Assembly (NCBI RefSeq): GCF_009761395.1
Contig: NZ_LEKN01000034.1
Location: 186,001 to 250,000 of the forward strand
Direction of reading: 5' to 3'
Source of the DNA: Ursidibacter maritimus
GTDB lineage: Bacteria; Pseudomonadota; Gammaproteobacteria; Enterobacterales; Pasteurellaceae
Length of the DNA: 64,000 bases
Part shown: in pieces, positions 56,548 to 64,000 of the stretch
How positions within the stretch are numbered: position 1 is the stretch's first letter
Layout of the letters: each line of letters opens with the position of its first letter
Program-made: the position numbers and the translations under genes
Notes under the pieces: generated by a model
The model's input: the letters and a program-made list of their open reading frames with translations, nothing else
The model's database searches: none
What the model was told of the DNA's origin: nothing

Positions 56548-57702
56548 TTATTTTAAACCAGCCGCTTCTCTTAATTCCGCTGCTTTATCTGTTTTTTCCC
56601 AAGGGAAATGTTCACGACCAAAGTGTCCGTAAGCCGCAGTTTCACGATAGATTGGACGAATTAAATCAAGCATTTGAATTAAGCCATAAGGGCGTAAATC
56701 AAAGAATTGACGAACTAATTTTACCAATACTTCATTGCTGACTTTACCTGTGCCAAAAGTTTCTACCATGATTGATGTTGGTTCTGCAATACCGATCGCA
56801 TAAGAGAGCTGGATTTCACAACGGTCTGCTAAACCGGCTGCCACAATATTTTTAGCCACATAACGTGCAGCATAAGCAGCTGAGCGGTCTACTTTTGATG
56901 GATCTTTGCCTGAGAATGCACCACCACCATGACGAGCCGCACCACCGTAAGTATCAACAATAATTTTACGACCAGTTAAACCACAGTCACCCATTGGCCC
57001 ACCAATTACAAAACGGCCTGTTGGGTTAATAAAGTATTTTGTACTTTGGCTTAACCACTCACTTGGTAAGATTGGTTTAATAATCTCTTCCATCACGCCC
57101 TCAAATACATCCTTTTGTGAAACGTGTTCTGCGTGTTGAGTAGATAGAACAACAGCGTCAATACCTTTAATTTTGTTATCTTCGTAAATAAAGGTTAATT
57201 GGCTTTTCGCATCTGGACGTAACCAATCCAATTTACCACTTTTACGCACTTTTGCTTGTTGTTCCATTAAGCGATGTGCATAAGTGATCGGTGCTGGCAT
57301 TAACACTTCTGTTTCATTAGTTGCATAACCGAACATAATACCTTGGTCGCCTGCACCTTGCTCTAATGGGCTTGCACGATCAACCCCTTGGTTAATATCT
57401 GGTGATTGTTTACCAATAGCGTTCAACACTGCACAAGAGTGAGCATCAAATCCCATATCGGAATGCGTATAACCAATATCACAGATCACTTGACGAGTTA
57501 AATTTTCAATATCAACCCACGCTGATGTCGTAATTTCCCCACCCACGAGAGCCATACCTGTTTTTACATAAGTTTCACAAGCAACACGCGCTTTTGGATC
57601 TTGTTTTAAAATTTCATCTAAAACCGCATCTGAAATTTGATCGGCGATTTTATCTGGATGTCCTTCTGATACAGATTCTGATGTAAATAAATTGATAGCC
57701 AT
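56548..57702 (-). CDS. metK: S-adenosylmethionine synthetase
   Basis: Makes S-adenosylmethionine from methionine and ATP. 384 residues, the E. coli length. [18 protein letters not shown] near residue 12, [16 protein letters not shown] near residue 115, and [20 protein letters not shown] near residue 258 (ATP-binding loop). AGGATAAAAA precedes the ATG. A hairpin of facing uptake signals lies between its start and the MetJ boxes upstream, so the boxes may not serve metK alone. Confidence 0.97.
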   Translation of the reverse strand: MAINLFTSESVSEGHPDKIADQISDAVLDEILKQDPKARVACETYVKTGMALVGGEITTSAWVDIENLTRQVICDIGYTHSDMGFDAHSCAVLNAIGKQSPDINQGVDRASPLEQGAGDQGIMFGYATNETEVLMPAPITYAHRLMEQQAKVRKSGKLDWLRPDAKSQLTFIYEDNKIKGIDAVVLSTQHAEHVSQKDVFEGVMEEIIKPILPSEWLSQSTKYFINPTGRFVIGGPMGDCGLTGRKIIVDTYGGAARHGGGAFSGKDPSKVDRSAAYAARYVAKNIVAAGLADRCEIQLSYAIGIAEPTSIMVETFGTGKVSNEVLVKLVRQFFDLRPYGLIQMLDLIRPIYRETAAYGHFGREHFPWEKTDKAAELREAAGLK

Positions 57703-57737
57703 TTTTTATCCTATTTAAATTTAACCATTTTTATACA

Positions 57738-57793
57738 CAAGCGGTCAGATTTCAGCATTTTTTTGCAAAACATTAAGATTATCTGACCGCTTG
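57738..57793. repeat. facing uptake-signal pair upstream of metK
   Basis: CAAGCGGTCAGAT (57738-57750) and ATCTGACCGCTTG (57781-57793) are perfect 13-base arms with a 30-base loop rich in TTTTTTTGCAAAA. It can fold as a terminator-like hairpin on either strand within the metK/transporter divergent region. Confidence 0.7.
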
Positions 57794-57806
57794 CACCAAA
57801 TTTTTT

Positions 57807-57830
57807 AGATGTTTTTCCGTCTAGACGTCT
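57807..57830 (+). promoter_or_regulatory. three tandem MetJ-like boxes next to a TATAAT box
   Basis: AGATGTTT (57807-57814, 6 of 8 matches), TTCCGTCT (57815-57822, 5 of 8) and AGACGTCT (57823-57830, 8 of 8). TATAAT at 57830-57835 on the plus strand touches the perfect box. Binding here would block a plus-strand promoter for the transporter gene, and perhaps also one for metK on the other strand. Confidence 0.7.
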
Positions 57831-57951
57831 ATAATATATTTTTTAGAAATGAATGACAAATAGTTTTTCTGATCAAATTCCGTTTAGCGATTTAGAATAT
57901 TGGCGTTATAGGGTAAAATCTCACACAAATTATAATTTCACAGGTTTTTTT

Positions 57952-59370
57952 ATGTCTAAAGGTAAAATTGGACTATTTTCTCTCACCGCTCTAGTGTTAA
58001 GCTCAATGATCGGCTTTGGTATTTTTAGCTTACCGCAAAATATGGCAGAAGTTGCAGGTGCAGAAGCACTATTAATAGGCTGGCTTATCACGGGGATAGG
58101 GATTGTTTTTCTTGGACTCTCTTTTTTCTTCCTCTCTCGCCTTAAACCTGAGTTAGATGGTGGAGTTTATACCTATGCTCGTGAAGGCTTTGGTGATTTA
58201 GTCGGTAGCCTTGCAGCTTGGGGCTATTGGCTCTGTACAGCCATTGGTAGCGTTGGCTATTTGGTTGTTGCATTTGAAGGTATTGGTACTTTTGTTGATA
58301 CGCCAAGTTTATCACTATTCGGCAAAGGAAATACCATAGCCGCTATTTTAGGTGCATCTACTATTGTTTGGCTTGTCCATTTGCTGATTGCTCGGGGTAT
58401 TAAAGAAGCTGCATCTGTTAATTTAATTGCGACCATTGTAAAAACATTACCACTCTTTTTATTCATTGGTTTAACCATTTGGTACTTCTCTCCAACTCAA
58501 TTTGCTCACGATTTTGATGGTGCAAGTTTACAACAACCTTTATTAGAACAAGTGAAAGGAACAATGTTAATTACACTTTGGGTTTTTGTTGGCGTAGAAG
58601 GCGCATCAATCCTATCAGCACACGCCAAGAAAAAGAGTGATGTTGGGCTAGCAACTTTATTGGGTATCTTAATCACGCTAGTACTCTACGTAGCCATCAC
58701 AGTATTTTCATTGGGTATTTTGCCAAGAGAAGTCATTGCCCAAATGCCAAATCCATCTATGGCGGGAATATTAGAACATTTGATTGGTGCAAGCGGTAAG
58801 ATCATCATTACATTTTGCTTAATTGTTTCTGTTTTAGCGTCTTATATGAGCTGGACAATGTTTTCATCTGAAATCCCCTACCAAGCCGCAAAAAGCCATA
58901 ATTTCCCACAATCATTAAATAAGACCAATAAAAACGGTACTCCAATTGGCGGATTATGGCTTACCAATATCACCATTCAAATTAGTTTGCTATTGGTACT
59001 ATTCACAGGTAAGGGATATAACGTATTAATTCAAATATCAACAGCGATGATTCTAGTACCTTACTTTTTAGTCAGTGCTTATCTTCTTAAAACTGCAATA
59101 AAACAATCTGCTGCTTGGTATATTAAATTAACAGGACTCATGTCTTCACTTTATGCATTATGGATTGTTTATGCCGCAGGTTTAGATTATTTACTACTCT
59201 CTGTACTGCTATATATGCCGGGAATAGCTGTATTTATCTACTCCCACTATCAGTATAATCAAGGTAAGGCATTTACGTTTAACCGCTACGAAAAAGTATT
59301 GTTATGTGCAATAAGCTTACTCTTTATCGTTTCGGTCTATTACAGTGTTACCAATATGAGTTGGTCATAA
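57952..59370 (+). CDS. APC-superfamily amino acid transporter (basic amino acid/polyamine antiporter type)
   Basis: 472 residues from the ATG at 57952 (MSKGKIGLFSLTALVLSSMI); a longer frame from 57853 adds 33 residues unlike the family. Twelve membrane segments; helix 1 MIGFGIFSLPQNMAEVAGAE near residue 19 carries the substrate-binding break, and LDGGVYTYAREGFGDLVGSL near residue 68 is typical of ArcD/LysP-like antiporters. The substrate is unproven. MetJ-like boxes upstream point to a link with methionine or S-adenosylmethionine, which would be unusual for an arginine or lysine carrier. Confidence 0.8.
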   Translation: MSKGKIGLFSLTALVLSSMIGFGIFSLPQNMAEVAGAEALLIGWLITGIGIVFLGLSFFFLSRLKPELDGGVYTYAREGFGDLVGSLAAWGYWLCTAIGSVGYLVVAFEGIGTFVDTPSLSLFGKGNTIAAILGASTIVWLVHLLIARGIKEAASVNLIATIVKTLPLFLFIGLTIWYFSPTQFAHDFDGASLQQPLLEQVKGTMLITLWVFVGVEGASILSAHAKKKSDVGLATLLGILITLVLYVAITVFSLGILPREVIAQMPNPSMAGILEHLIGASGKIIITFCLIVSVLASYMSWTMFSSEIPYQAAKSHNFPQSLNKTNKNGTPIGGLWLTNITIQISLLLVLFTGKGYNVLIQISTAMILVPYFLVSAYLLKTAIKQSAAWYIKLTGLMSSLYALWIVYAAGLDYLLLSVLLYMPGIAVFIYSHYQYNQGKAFTFNRYEKVLLCAISLLFIVSVYYSVTNMSWS

Positions 59371-59390
59371 AAATTAACAATGGACTAATA

Positions 59391-60155
59391 ATGAAATCTG
59401 AAAAAATCAAACAACTTGCTCATCAGCTCGGGGAGCAATATCAAAAAATTGAAGACTATTTTACAAATGGATCTTTTGTGATCAAGTTTTACCCTTTCTT
59501 GATGTACCCTTGCGTACGTCAAGCTCAATCGCTATCAATAAAGTTTGTTGCTATTCTATCGATATTTATTGGGATCTATTACCTGTTTACTGAATTGATA
59601 GCAATTTTATTTAGCGAAGTATCTTTAGCTGCTTATTTGCATCACACTTCATTTGAACTGAGCTTACCGAATGGCACAATAATTGATAATAATGTTACGG
59701 TTAATTCCCCCTTATCATTCGCGATGAGAGCATCATTCTTAGTGCAAGGCTATCTCTTTTTCTTTATTTATCTACTTGGTGTGACCCGCATTACCCAACG
59801 CTTTCGTCTTATTAGTGGCTTCAGTGCCCTCTTGTTTAGCTGCGGAATGGTTATTCTTTACTCTACCCAAAGCGGTAAATATATCGAGAATGCAGTACAA
59901 AATTTGGGTGGATCACTCACCTTTCTATGCGGAAACCTTGCAATGTTAATGATAGGATTTGGCATAAAATCTCGCCGACAATCTACATTTAAAAATTTCT
60001 CTATTCTTGCGGGGCTAATCGGTACAGCAGCGATTTTCATCACACTATTTTTGCCATTACCGTATTTGGCTTTATTTGAAAGACTAGGCATTACAACTAT
60101 TATGTTATGGGAAGTTGCGCTTGGTTTTGCTATTTTAAGACAGGTGAAAAAATGA
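59391..60155 (+). CDS. unknown multi-spanning membrane protein
   Basis: 254 residues from the ATG at 59391 ([20 protein letters not shown]); an in-frame ATG at 59304 lies inside the upstream gene. A soluble helical start of ~45 residues, then six hydrophobic segments; a periplasmic loop near residues 85-115 ([16 protein letters not shown]). No family recognised with confidence. It lies 20 bases after the transporter and its TGA overlaps the argE ATG (ATGA), so it is part of one transcript with both. Confidence 0.75.
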   Translation: MKSEKIKQLAHQLGEQYQKIEDYFTNGSFVIKFYPFLMYPCVRQAQSLSIKFVAILSIFIGIYYLFTELIAILFSEVSLAAYLHHTSFELSLPNGTIIDNNVTVNSPLSFAMRASFLVQGYLFFFIYLLGVTRITQRFRLISGFSALLFSCGMVILYSTQSGKYIENAVQNLGGSLTFLCGNLAMLMIGFGIKSRRQSTFKNFSILAGLIGTAAIFITLFLPLPYLALFERLGITTIMLWEVALGFAILRQVKK

Positions 60156-61297
60156 CGACTCAAATTCCTTTTATTGAACGATACCGCCAACTCATTGCGA
60201 TTCCAACCATTAGCAGCTTAGAAGAAAAATACGATATTTCTAATAAAGCTCTTATTGAATTACTAGCCACTTGGTTAACTGATTTTGGTTTTAAAACAGA
60301 GATTATCGCCGTAGAAGGCAGTCGTGAGAAATATAATTTGCTAGCCACCTATGGCGAAGGTGAAGGCGGATTAGTGCTTGCAGGCCATACCGATACGGTT
60401 CCGTTTGATGAAGGACGTTGGACGATTGACCCATTCACACTCACTGAAAAAAATGGCAAATTCTATGGGCTTGGTTCTGCAGATATGAAAGGCTTTTTTG
60501 CATTTGTGGTGGAGGCTGTTAGTCAAATTGACCTTACTCAATTAACCAAACCACTACGCATTCTAGCCACTGCCGATGAAGAAACCACAATGCTAGGTGC
60601 AAGAACTTTTGCTCAACACGCTCACATTCGCCCTGATTGTGCCATCATAGGCGAACCCACTTCACTAAAACCTATACGAGCCCATAAAGGACATTTAGCG
60701 GAAGCTATTCGTGTTATTGGTAAATCAGGACATTCAAGCGATCCTGCAAACGGAATCAATGCGATTGAAATTATGCACGAAGTGACAGGAAATTTAATTG
60801 GGCTACGCAACCAACTGCAACAACAATATCGCAATGAACTATTCAAAGTGCCTCATCCTACAATGAATTTCGGCAATATTCAGGGTGGCGATGCTCTCAA
60901 TCGTATTTGTGCTTGCTGTGAATTACAGGTAGAAATACGTCCATTACCCGCCTTAGCCATCAAAGATTTGCAAGAATTATTAGCTGAAAACCTTGCACCG
61001 CTCATCGAAAAATGGGGAGATCGCATTGAAATCCGCCATTTACACGCAGGTATTGCAGGCTATGAATGCGAACATTCCGCTCAAATTGTACAGGTGGTGG
61101 AAAAATTATTAGGGGAAAAGTGTGATGCAGTTAATTACTGTACAGAAGCCCCTTTTATTCAGCAGCTCTGTCCAACGTTAGTGCTAGGACCTGGAGCAAT
61201 TGAACAAGCTCATCAGCCAGATGAATTTTTATCTGCTGAATTTATCGACCCGACGCAAAAATTATTGACTAAGTTGATCTATCATTTTTGCGCATAA
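60152..61297 (+). CDS. argE: acetylornithine deacetylase
   Basis: Zinc (or cobalt) peptidase-M20 enzyme that frees ornithine from N-acetylornithine in arginine synthesis. 381 residues (E. coli 383). [20 protein letters not shown] near residue 78 (first metal His, Asp), [13 protein letters not shown] near residue 108, [12 protein letters not shown] near residue 142 (catalytic Glu) and [11 protein letters not shown] near residue 330. The ATG at 60152 is chosen by family start ([20 protein letters not shown]). Confidence 0.95.
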   Translation: MTTQIPFIERYRQLIAIPTISSLEEKYDISNKALIELLATWLTDFGFKTEIIAVEGSREKYNLLATYGEGEGGLVLAGHTDTVPFDEGRWTIDPFTLTEKNGKFYGLGSADMKGFFAFVVEAVSQIDLTQLTKPLRILATADEETTMLGARTFAQHAHIRPDCAIIGEPTSLKPIRAHKGHLAEAIRVIGKSGHSSDPANGINAIEIMHEVTGNLIGLRNQLQQQYRNELFKVPHPTMNFGNIQGGDALNRICACCELQVEIRPLPALAIKDLQELLAENLAPLIEKWGDRIEIRHLHAGIAGYECEHSAQIVQVVEKLLGEKCDAVNYCTEAPFIQQLCPTLVLGPGAIEQAHQPDEFLSAEFIDPTQKLLTKLIYHFCA

Positions 61298-61313
61298 TGC
61301 AGATAAGCGGTGA

Positions 61314-61359
61314 GTTTAGGGAAAATATTTGCAAAATATACCGTTAAACCCACCGCTTA
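61314..61359 (+). terminator. facing uptake signals after argE
   Basis: TAAGCGGTG (61314-61322) faces CACCGCTTA (61351-61359), with further partial pairing (AGTTTA/TAAAC) inside. It lies 16 bases after the argE stop and just before the next gene. Confidence 0.6.
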
Positions 61360-61371
61360 CTAGGAGAAACT

Positions 61372-62352
61372 ATGTTCTTACAATCTCTGCAATTTAGTTT
61401 AAGCGTGACCTTGCCGACTATTTTAATGCTATTACTAGGTATTGTTTTACGGCGACGTAGAATGTTAGACGACCACTTCTGTCACGTTGCGTCCAAACTT
61501 GTGTTTAATATTGCTCTGCCTGCGCTATTATTTATCAACATTGTAAAACAACCTGCCGATTACAGTAGCCAAATTTGGCTTGTGGGAGCAGGGTTTCTCA
61601 GCACTTTTATCATCTACTTTAGTAGTGAATGGCTTGCGATACGGTATATTCGAGATAAATCTTATCGGGGCATTTTCGTGCAAGGGATTTTTCGAGGGAA
61701 CTCAGGTATTCTAGGCTTGGCTCTTTGTATCAATGCTTATGGTGCAATGGCAACGGTTCCTGCATCGGTTTATACTGCTTGTATCACACTACTGTTTAAT
61801 GTCCTTGCGGTGATTACCCTAACCAATTCCCTCAGTACTGGAAAACTTAGTTTGCCGAGAATGGTAAAATCATTAATGACCAATCCACTCATTATTGGCA
61901 TTGTACTTGGGCTAATTGTGAGTAAATTTGATATTCCGTTACCGAGATCTATTTTACGCACAGGGGATTATCTTGCTAATATCGCTCTCCCTATCGCTCT
62001 AATTTGTGCAGGTGCAAGTCTAGATTTTAAACAACTAAAGCGGTTCAAAAACAACCAAGAAAATCAAACTCAAGCCAATAGTATTGTGTGGTGGGCGAGC
62101 TTTGGACGTTTAATCGTATCTCCTCTGCTTACTATTTTTATTGGAAAATTTATCTTAAATTTAGATCCAATGCCTTTAGGCATTCTATTCTTAATGTCTT
62201 CAACCCCAGTTGCTTCAGCTAGCTATGCAATGGTCAGAAATTTTGGCGGCGATGCCACTGCTAGTGCCAATATTATTGCGGTAACAATGCTTGGCTATAT
62301 GTTTACATCTAGCTTTGGCATTTTTATCTTAAAGCAACTGCAATGGATATAG
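61372..62352 (+). CDS. AEC (auxin efflux carrier) family transporter
   Basis: 326 residues, about ten membrane segments in two inverted halves. MLLLGIVLRRRRMLDDHFCH near residue 20, VFNIALPALLFINIVK near residue 45 and FRGNSGILGLALCINAYG near residue 104 are family-typical, as is MSSTPVASASYAMVRNFGGD near residue 280. Bacterial members carry malate, malonate or other carboxylates; this one cannot be assigned. TAGGAGAAAC precedes the ATG. Confidence 0.85.
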   Translation: MFLQSLQFSLSVTLPTILMLLLGIVLRRRRMLDDHFCHVASKLVFNIALPALLFINIVKQPADYSSQIWLVGAGFLSTFIIYFSSEWLAIRYIRDKSYRGIFVQGIFRGNSGILGLALCINAYGAMATVPASVYTACITLLFNVLAVITLTNSLSTGKLSLPRMVKSLMTNPLIIGIVLGLIVSKFDIPLPRSILRTGDYLANIALPIALICAGASLDFKQLKRFKNNQENQTQANSIVWWASFGRLIVSPLLTIFIGKFILNLDPMPLGILFLMSSTPVASASYAMVRNFGGDATASANIIAVTMLGYMFTSSFGIFILKQLQWI

Positions 62353-62377
62353 AACGCTAAAAAACAGGCAAAAAAAA

Positions 62378-62406
62378 GCCCTCAACAATGAGGGCGAATC
62401 TTTTGA
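62378..62406 (+). terminator. terminator after the AEC transporter
   Basis: GCCCTCA (62378-62384) pairs with TGAGGGC (62389-62395), preceded by a run of seven A and followed by GAATCTTTTG. Confidence 0.7.
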
Positions 62407-62493
62407 TCTTATTCTGGAGGTTTGAATTTCTGTTTTATAAAAGGAGACAAATAAAACAGGACCAAAAGTAAAAAACTAAAGGAGGAAATTAGT

Positions 62494-62569
62494 TGGCTCC
62501 TCTTGCTGGACTTGAACCAGCGACATACGGATTAACAGTCCGCCGTTCTACCGACTGAACTAAAGAGGA
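62494..62569 (-). tRNA. tRNA-Asn (GTT)
   Basis: On the minus strand TCCTCTTTAGTTCAGTCGG, anticodon loop CTGTTAATC with GTT, T-arm GGTTCAAGTCC and the 3' end AAGAGGAGCCA with encoded CCA. The acceptor stem TCCTCTT/AAGAGGA is fully paired. Confidence 0.96.
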
Positions 62570-62656
62570 ACTAATCGCTGTGAATAATAGGAAAAATGAC
62601 AAAGCTCGTCAAACGGTATGACCAATCTTTGCAATTCTTTAATTTTATTAAAAAAA

Positions 62657-63409
62657 TTAATGATCCTTACAACAAACTGAACAATTTACTTGTTTGGGTA
62701 GTTTCATTTCTCTCATCGCAAAATTTAAGCCATCTATTATCAATAATTTACCAGATAAGGTTGAACCGATATCCAATAACACTTTAATGGTTTCAAGTGC
62801 TTGTAAACTTCCGACTACGCCTACAATCGGGGCAATGACCCCTGCTTCAACACAACTCAATACATTTTGCCCGAATAATTGGCTCAAACATTGGTAGCAA
62901 GGTTCCCCTTTTTGATAGCGAAACACAGAAATCTGCCCTTCAAAACGAATCGCAGAACCAGAAACAAGCGGTCGTTTTTGCTGAAAACATTGCAAATTAA
63001 GCTGATTGCGGACTTCCACATTATCCGTACAATCGACAACAACATCATAGTGAGCAATCAATGCTTGCCATTGTTCATCATTTAGTTTTTCTGTAACAGT
63101 TTCGATCTCGATATTCGGGTTAATTTGTGTTAATCGTTGTTTAGCCGATACAACTTTAAGCTCACCAATCGTGGCATCAGTATGTAAAATTTGACGTTGT
63201 AAATTGGATAAAGAAACCCGATCAAAATCGACTAACGTTAAATGTCCGATACCTGCACTGGCTAAATATTGCGATGCAGCACAGCCCAATCCGCCAAGCC
63301 CAACAATCAATACTCGACTTGCTTTTAAACGCTCTTGCCCGTCAAAATCGACACTTTTTAAACTAATTTGACGGTTATAACGTAATATCTCATGATCTGT
63401 CAGTTCCAT
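62657..63409 (-). CDS. moeB: molybdopterin-synthase adenylyltransferase MoeB
   Basis: Activates the C-terminal Gly-Gly of MoaD with ATP. 250 residues (E. coli 249), E1-like: RVLIVGLGGLGCAASQYLAS near residue 31, DFDRVSLSNLQRQILH near residue 60, VVDCTDNVEVRNQLN near residue 125, and zinc Cys pairs CYQCL near residue 170 and CSVCC at the end. The MoeB rather than ThiF identity follows from close agreement with E. coli MoeB and from the moa cluster in the same window. Its ATG overlaps the hemW stop by one base. Confidence 0.94.
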   Translation of the reverse strand: MELTDHEILRYNRQISLKSVDFDGQERLKASRVLIVGLGGLGCAASQYLASAGIGHLTLVDFDRVSLSNLQRQILHTDATIGELKVVSAKQRLTQINPNIEIETVTEKLNDEQWQALIAHYDVVVDCTDNVEVRNQLNLQCFQQKRPLVSGSAIRFEGQISVFRYQKGEPCYQCLSQLFGQNVLSCVEAGVIAPIVGVVGSLQALETIKVLLDIGSTLSGKLLIIDGLNFAMREMKLPKQVNCSVCCKDH

Positions 63410-64000
63410 TAAGTTAAAAATCCCTCTAACAATTCATTTAAAAATAACTTACCTTGTTGCGTAATTTGCCAAGTTTCTGCGGTTTCGACTAAATAGTTTT
63501 TATCTAACGCCCATTGCATTGTTGTTGCGACTTCAGCCATATTCAAACCTGTATAAGTCTCAAATTCGGCTTTGGGAGTTGGTTCTAATAAACGAAAACG
63601 GTTCATAAAAAACTCAAAAGGGCGATCTGCCAATGCAATTTGCTCTTGTTGATACAAGTACTCACCACGCATATAGCCTTTTGGGTGTTTTGTTTTACTA
63701 AAGCGATAAATCTCGCCTGTTGTATAACTGATTTTACCGTGGGCCCCACAGCCAATAGCTAAATAATCGCCAAATCGCCAATAGTTTAAATTATGCTGGC
63801 ATTGAAAGCCCTGTTTTGCATAAGCAGACGTTTCATATTGAACATAGCCAGCCTGACTCAACAACTGATGCCCTTGCTCAAAAATATCCCATAATTCATC
63901 ATCATCGGGCAAAGTTGGCTGGCGATAATAAAACATCGTATTCGGCTCAATCGTTAATTGATACCACGAGAGATGTGGAGGAGCAAGAGCGATAGCTTGA
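63409..64000 (-). CDS. hemW: HemW (radical-SAM haem chaperone), C-terminal part
   Basis: Only the last ~197 residues are in the window; the reading continues through base 64000 (IALAPPHLSWYQLTIEPNTM). FEQGHQLLSQAGYVQYETSA then QCQHNLNYWRFGDYLAIGCG are hallmarks of HemW (formerly annotated as an oxygen-independent coproporphyrinogen oxidase-like protein), followed by PFEFFMNRFRLLEPTPKAEF and a C-terminal winged-helix part. The iron-sulfur motif lies outside the window. Co-transcribed with moeB. Confidence 0.94.
   Translation of the reverse strand, partial: QAIALAPPHLSWYQLTIEPNTMFYYRQPTLPDDDELWDIFEQGHQLLSQAGYVQYETSAYAKQGFQCQHNLNYWRFGDYLAIGCGAHGKISYTTGEIYRFSKTKHPKGYMRGEYLYQQEQIALADRPFEFFMNRFRLLEPTPKAEFETYTGLNMAEVATTMQWALDKNYLVETAETWQITQQGKLFLNELLEGFLT

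Noticed and set aside
57853..57951. Upstream extension of the APC transporter
   Set aside because: The 33 residues are polar and unlike the family; transcription probably starts only just upstream of them.

Overview
The window looks like the chromosome of a Pasteurellaceae bacterium of the Actinobacillus / Mannheimia / Bibersteinia type. The best evidence is the many DNA-uptake signals with the core ACAAGCGGT (the 'Apl-type' signal), often followed by AT-rich TTTGCAAA-like tails and several times arranged as inverted pairs between genes. Low GC, closely Haemophilus-like housekeeping proteins, and gene groups such as xseB-ispA, glgBXCA, moaACDE, mglBAC and ygdD-rlmM agree with this. The species cannot be fixed from sequence reading alone.

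Layout. 1-9366 is core: glpX (partial), glnS, an unknown gene coupled to uvrB, an LtaS-type sulfatase-family enzyme, a MOSC protein, xseB and ispA. 9367-18111 is a decayed accessory island. It holds several broken copies of the same protein modules (phage-type 'polyvalent protein' tails), two intact tandem genes for small exported proteins, two broken copies of another exported protein, and the C-terminal stub of a tyrosine recombinase. It abuts a tRNA-Gly/tRNA-Cys pair. 18487-31746 carries an iron-uptake operon (efeM-efeB-FTR1 permease), a BetT-like transporter and the glycogen operon glgB-glgX-glgC-glgA. 31747-34660 is a second decayed patch with lambda-like tail gene debris. 34760-39489 holds guaB and guaA separated by three accessory genes (DUF1919, a dead BRO/DinD-like gene, an LRAT-fold protein). 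From 40008 to the end the window is core again: metB, dapB, rlmM, ygdD, moaACDE, ybeY, tmcA, mglBAC, a SetA-like exporter, sanA, an EamA transporter, metX, metK, an APC transporter, a membrane protein, argE, an AEC transporter, tRNA-Asn, moeB and hemW (partial).

How genes fit together. metX, metB and metK outline methionine synthesis through O-acetylhomoserine and its conversion to S-adenosylmethionine. MetJ-type boxes lie in front of metX and in the divergent region between metK and an amino-acid transporter. The glycogen operon has every gene except the phosphorylase glgP that usually ends it in relatives. The moa cluster plus moeB covers most of the route to molybdopterin. The efe operon encodes a periplasmic imelysin-type protein, a Tat-exported DyP peroxidase and an iron permease.

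The most unusual region is 9501-17531, a graveyard of repeated toxin-tip-like and exported-protein modules that appears to have been duplicated, recombined and then broken. Assignments to LPD3 and MuF_C-like families there come from remembered family motifs and need profile searches.
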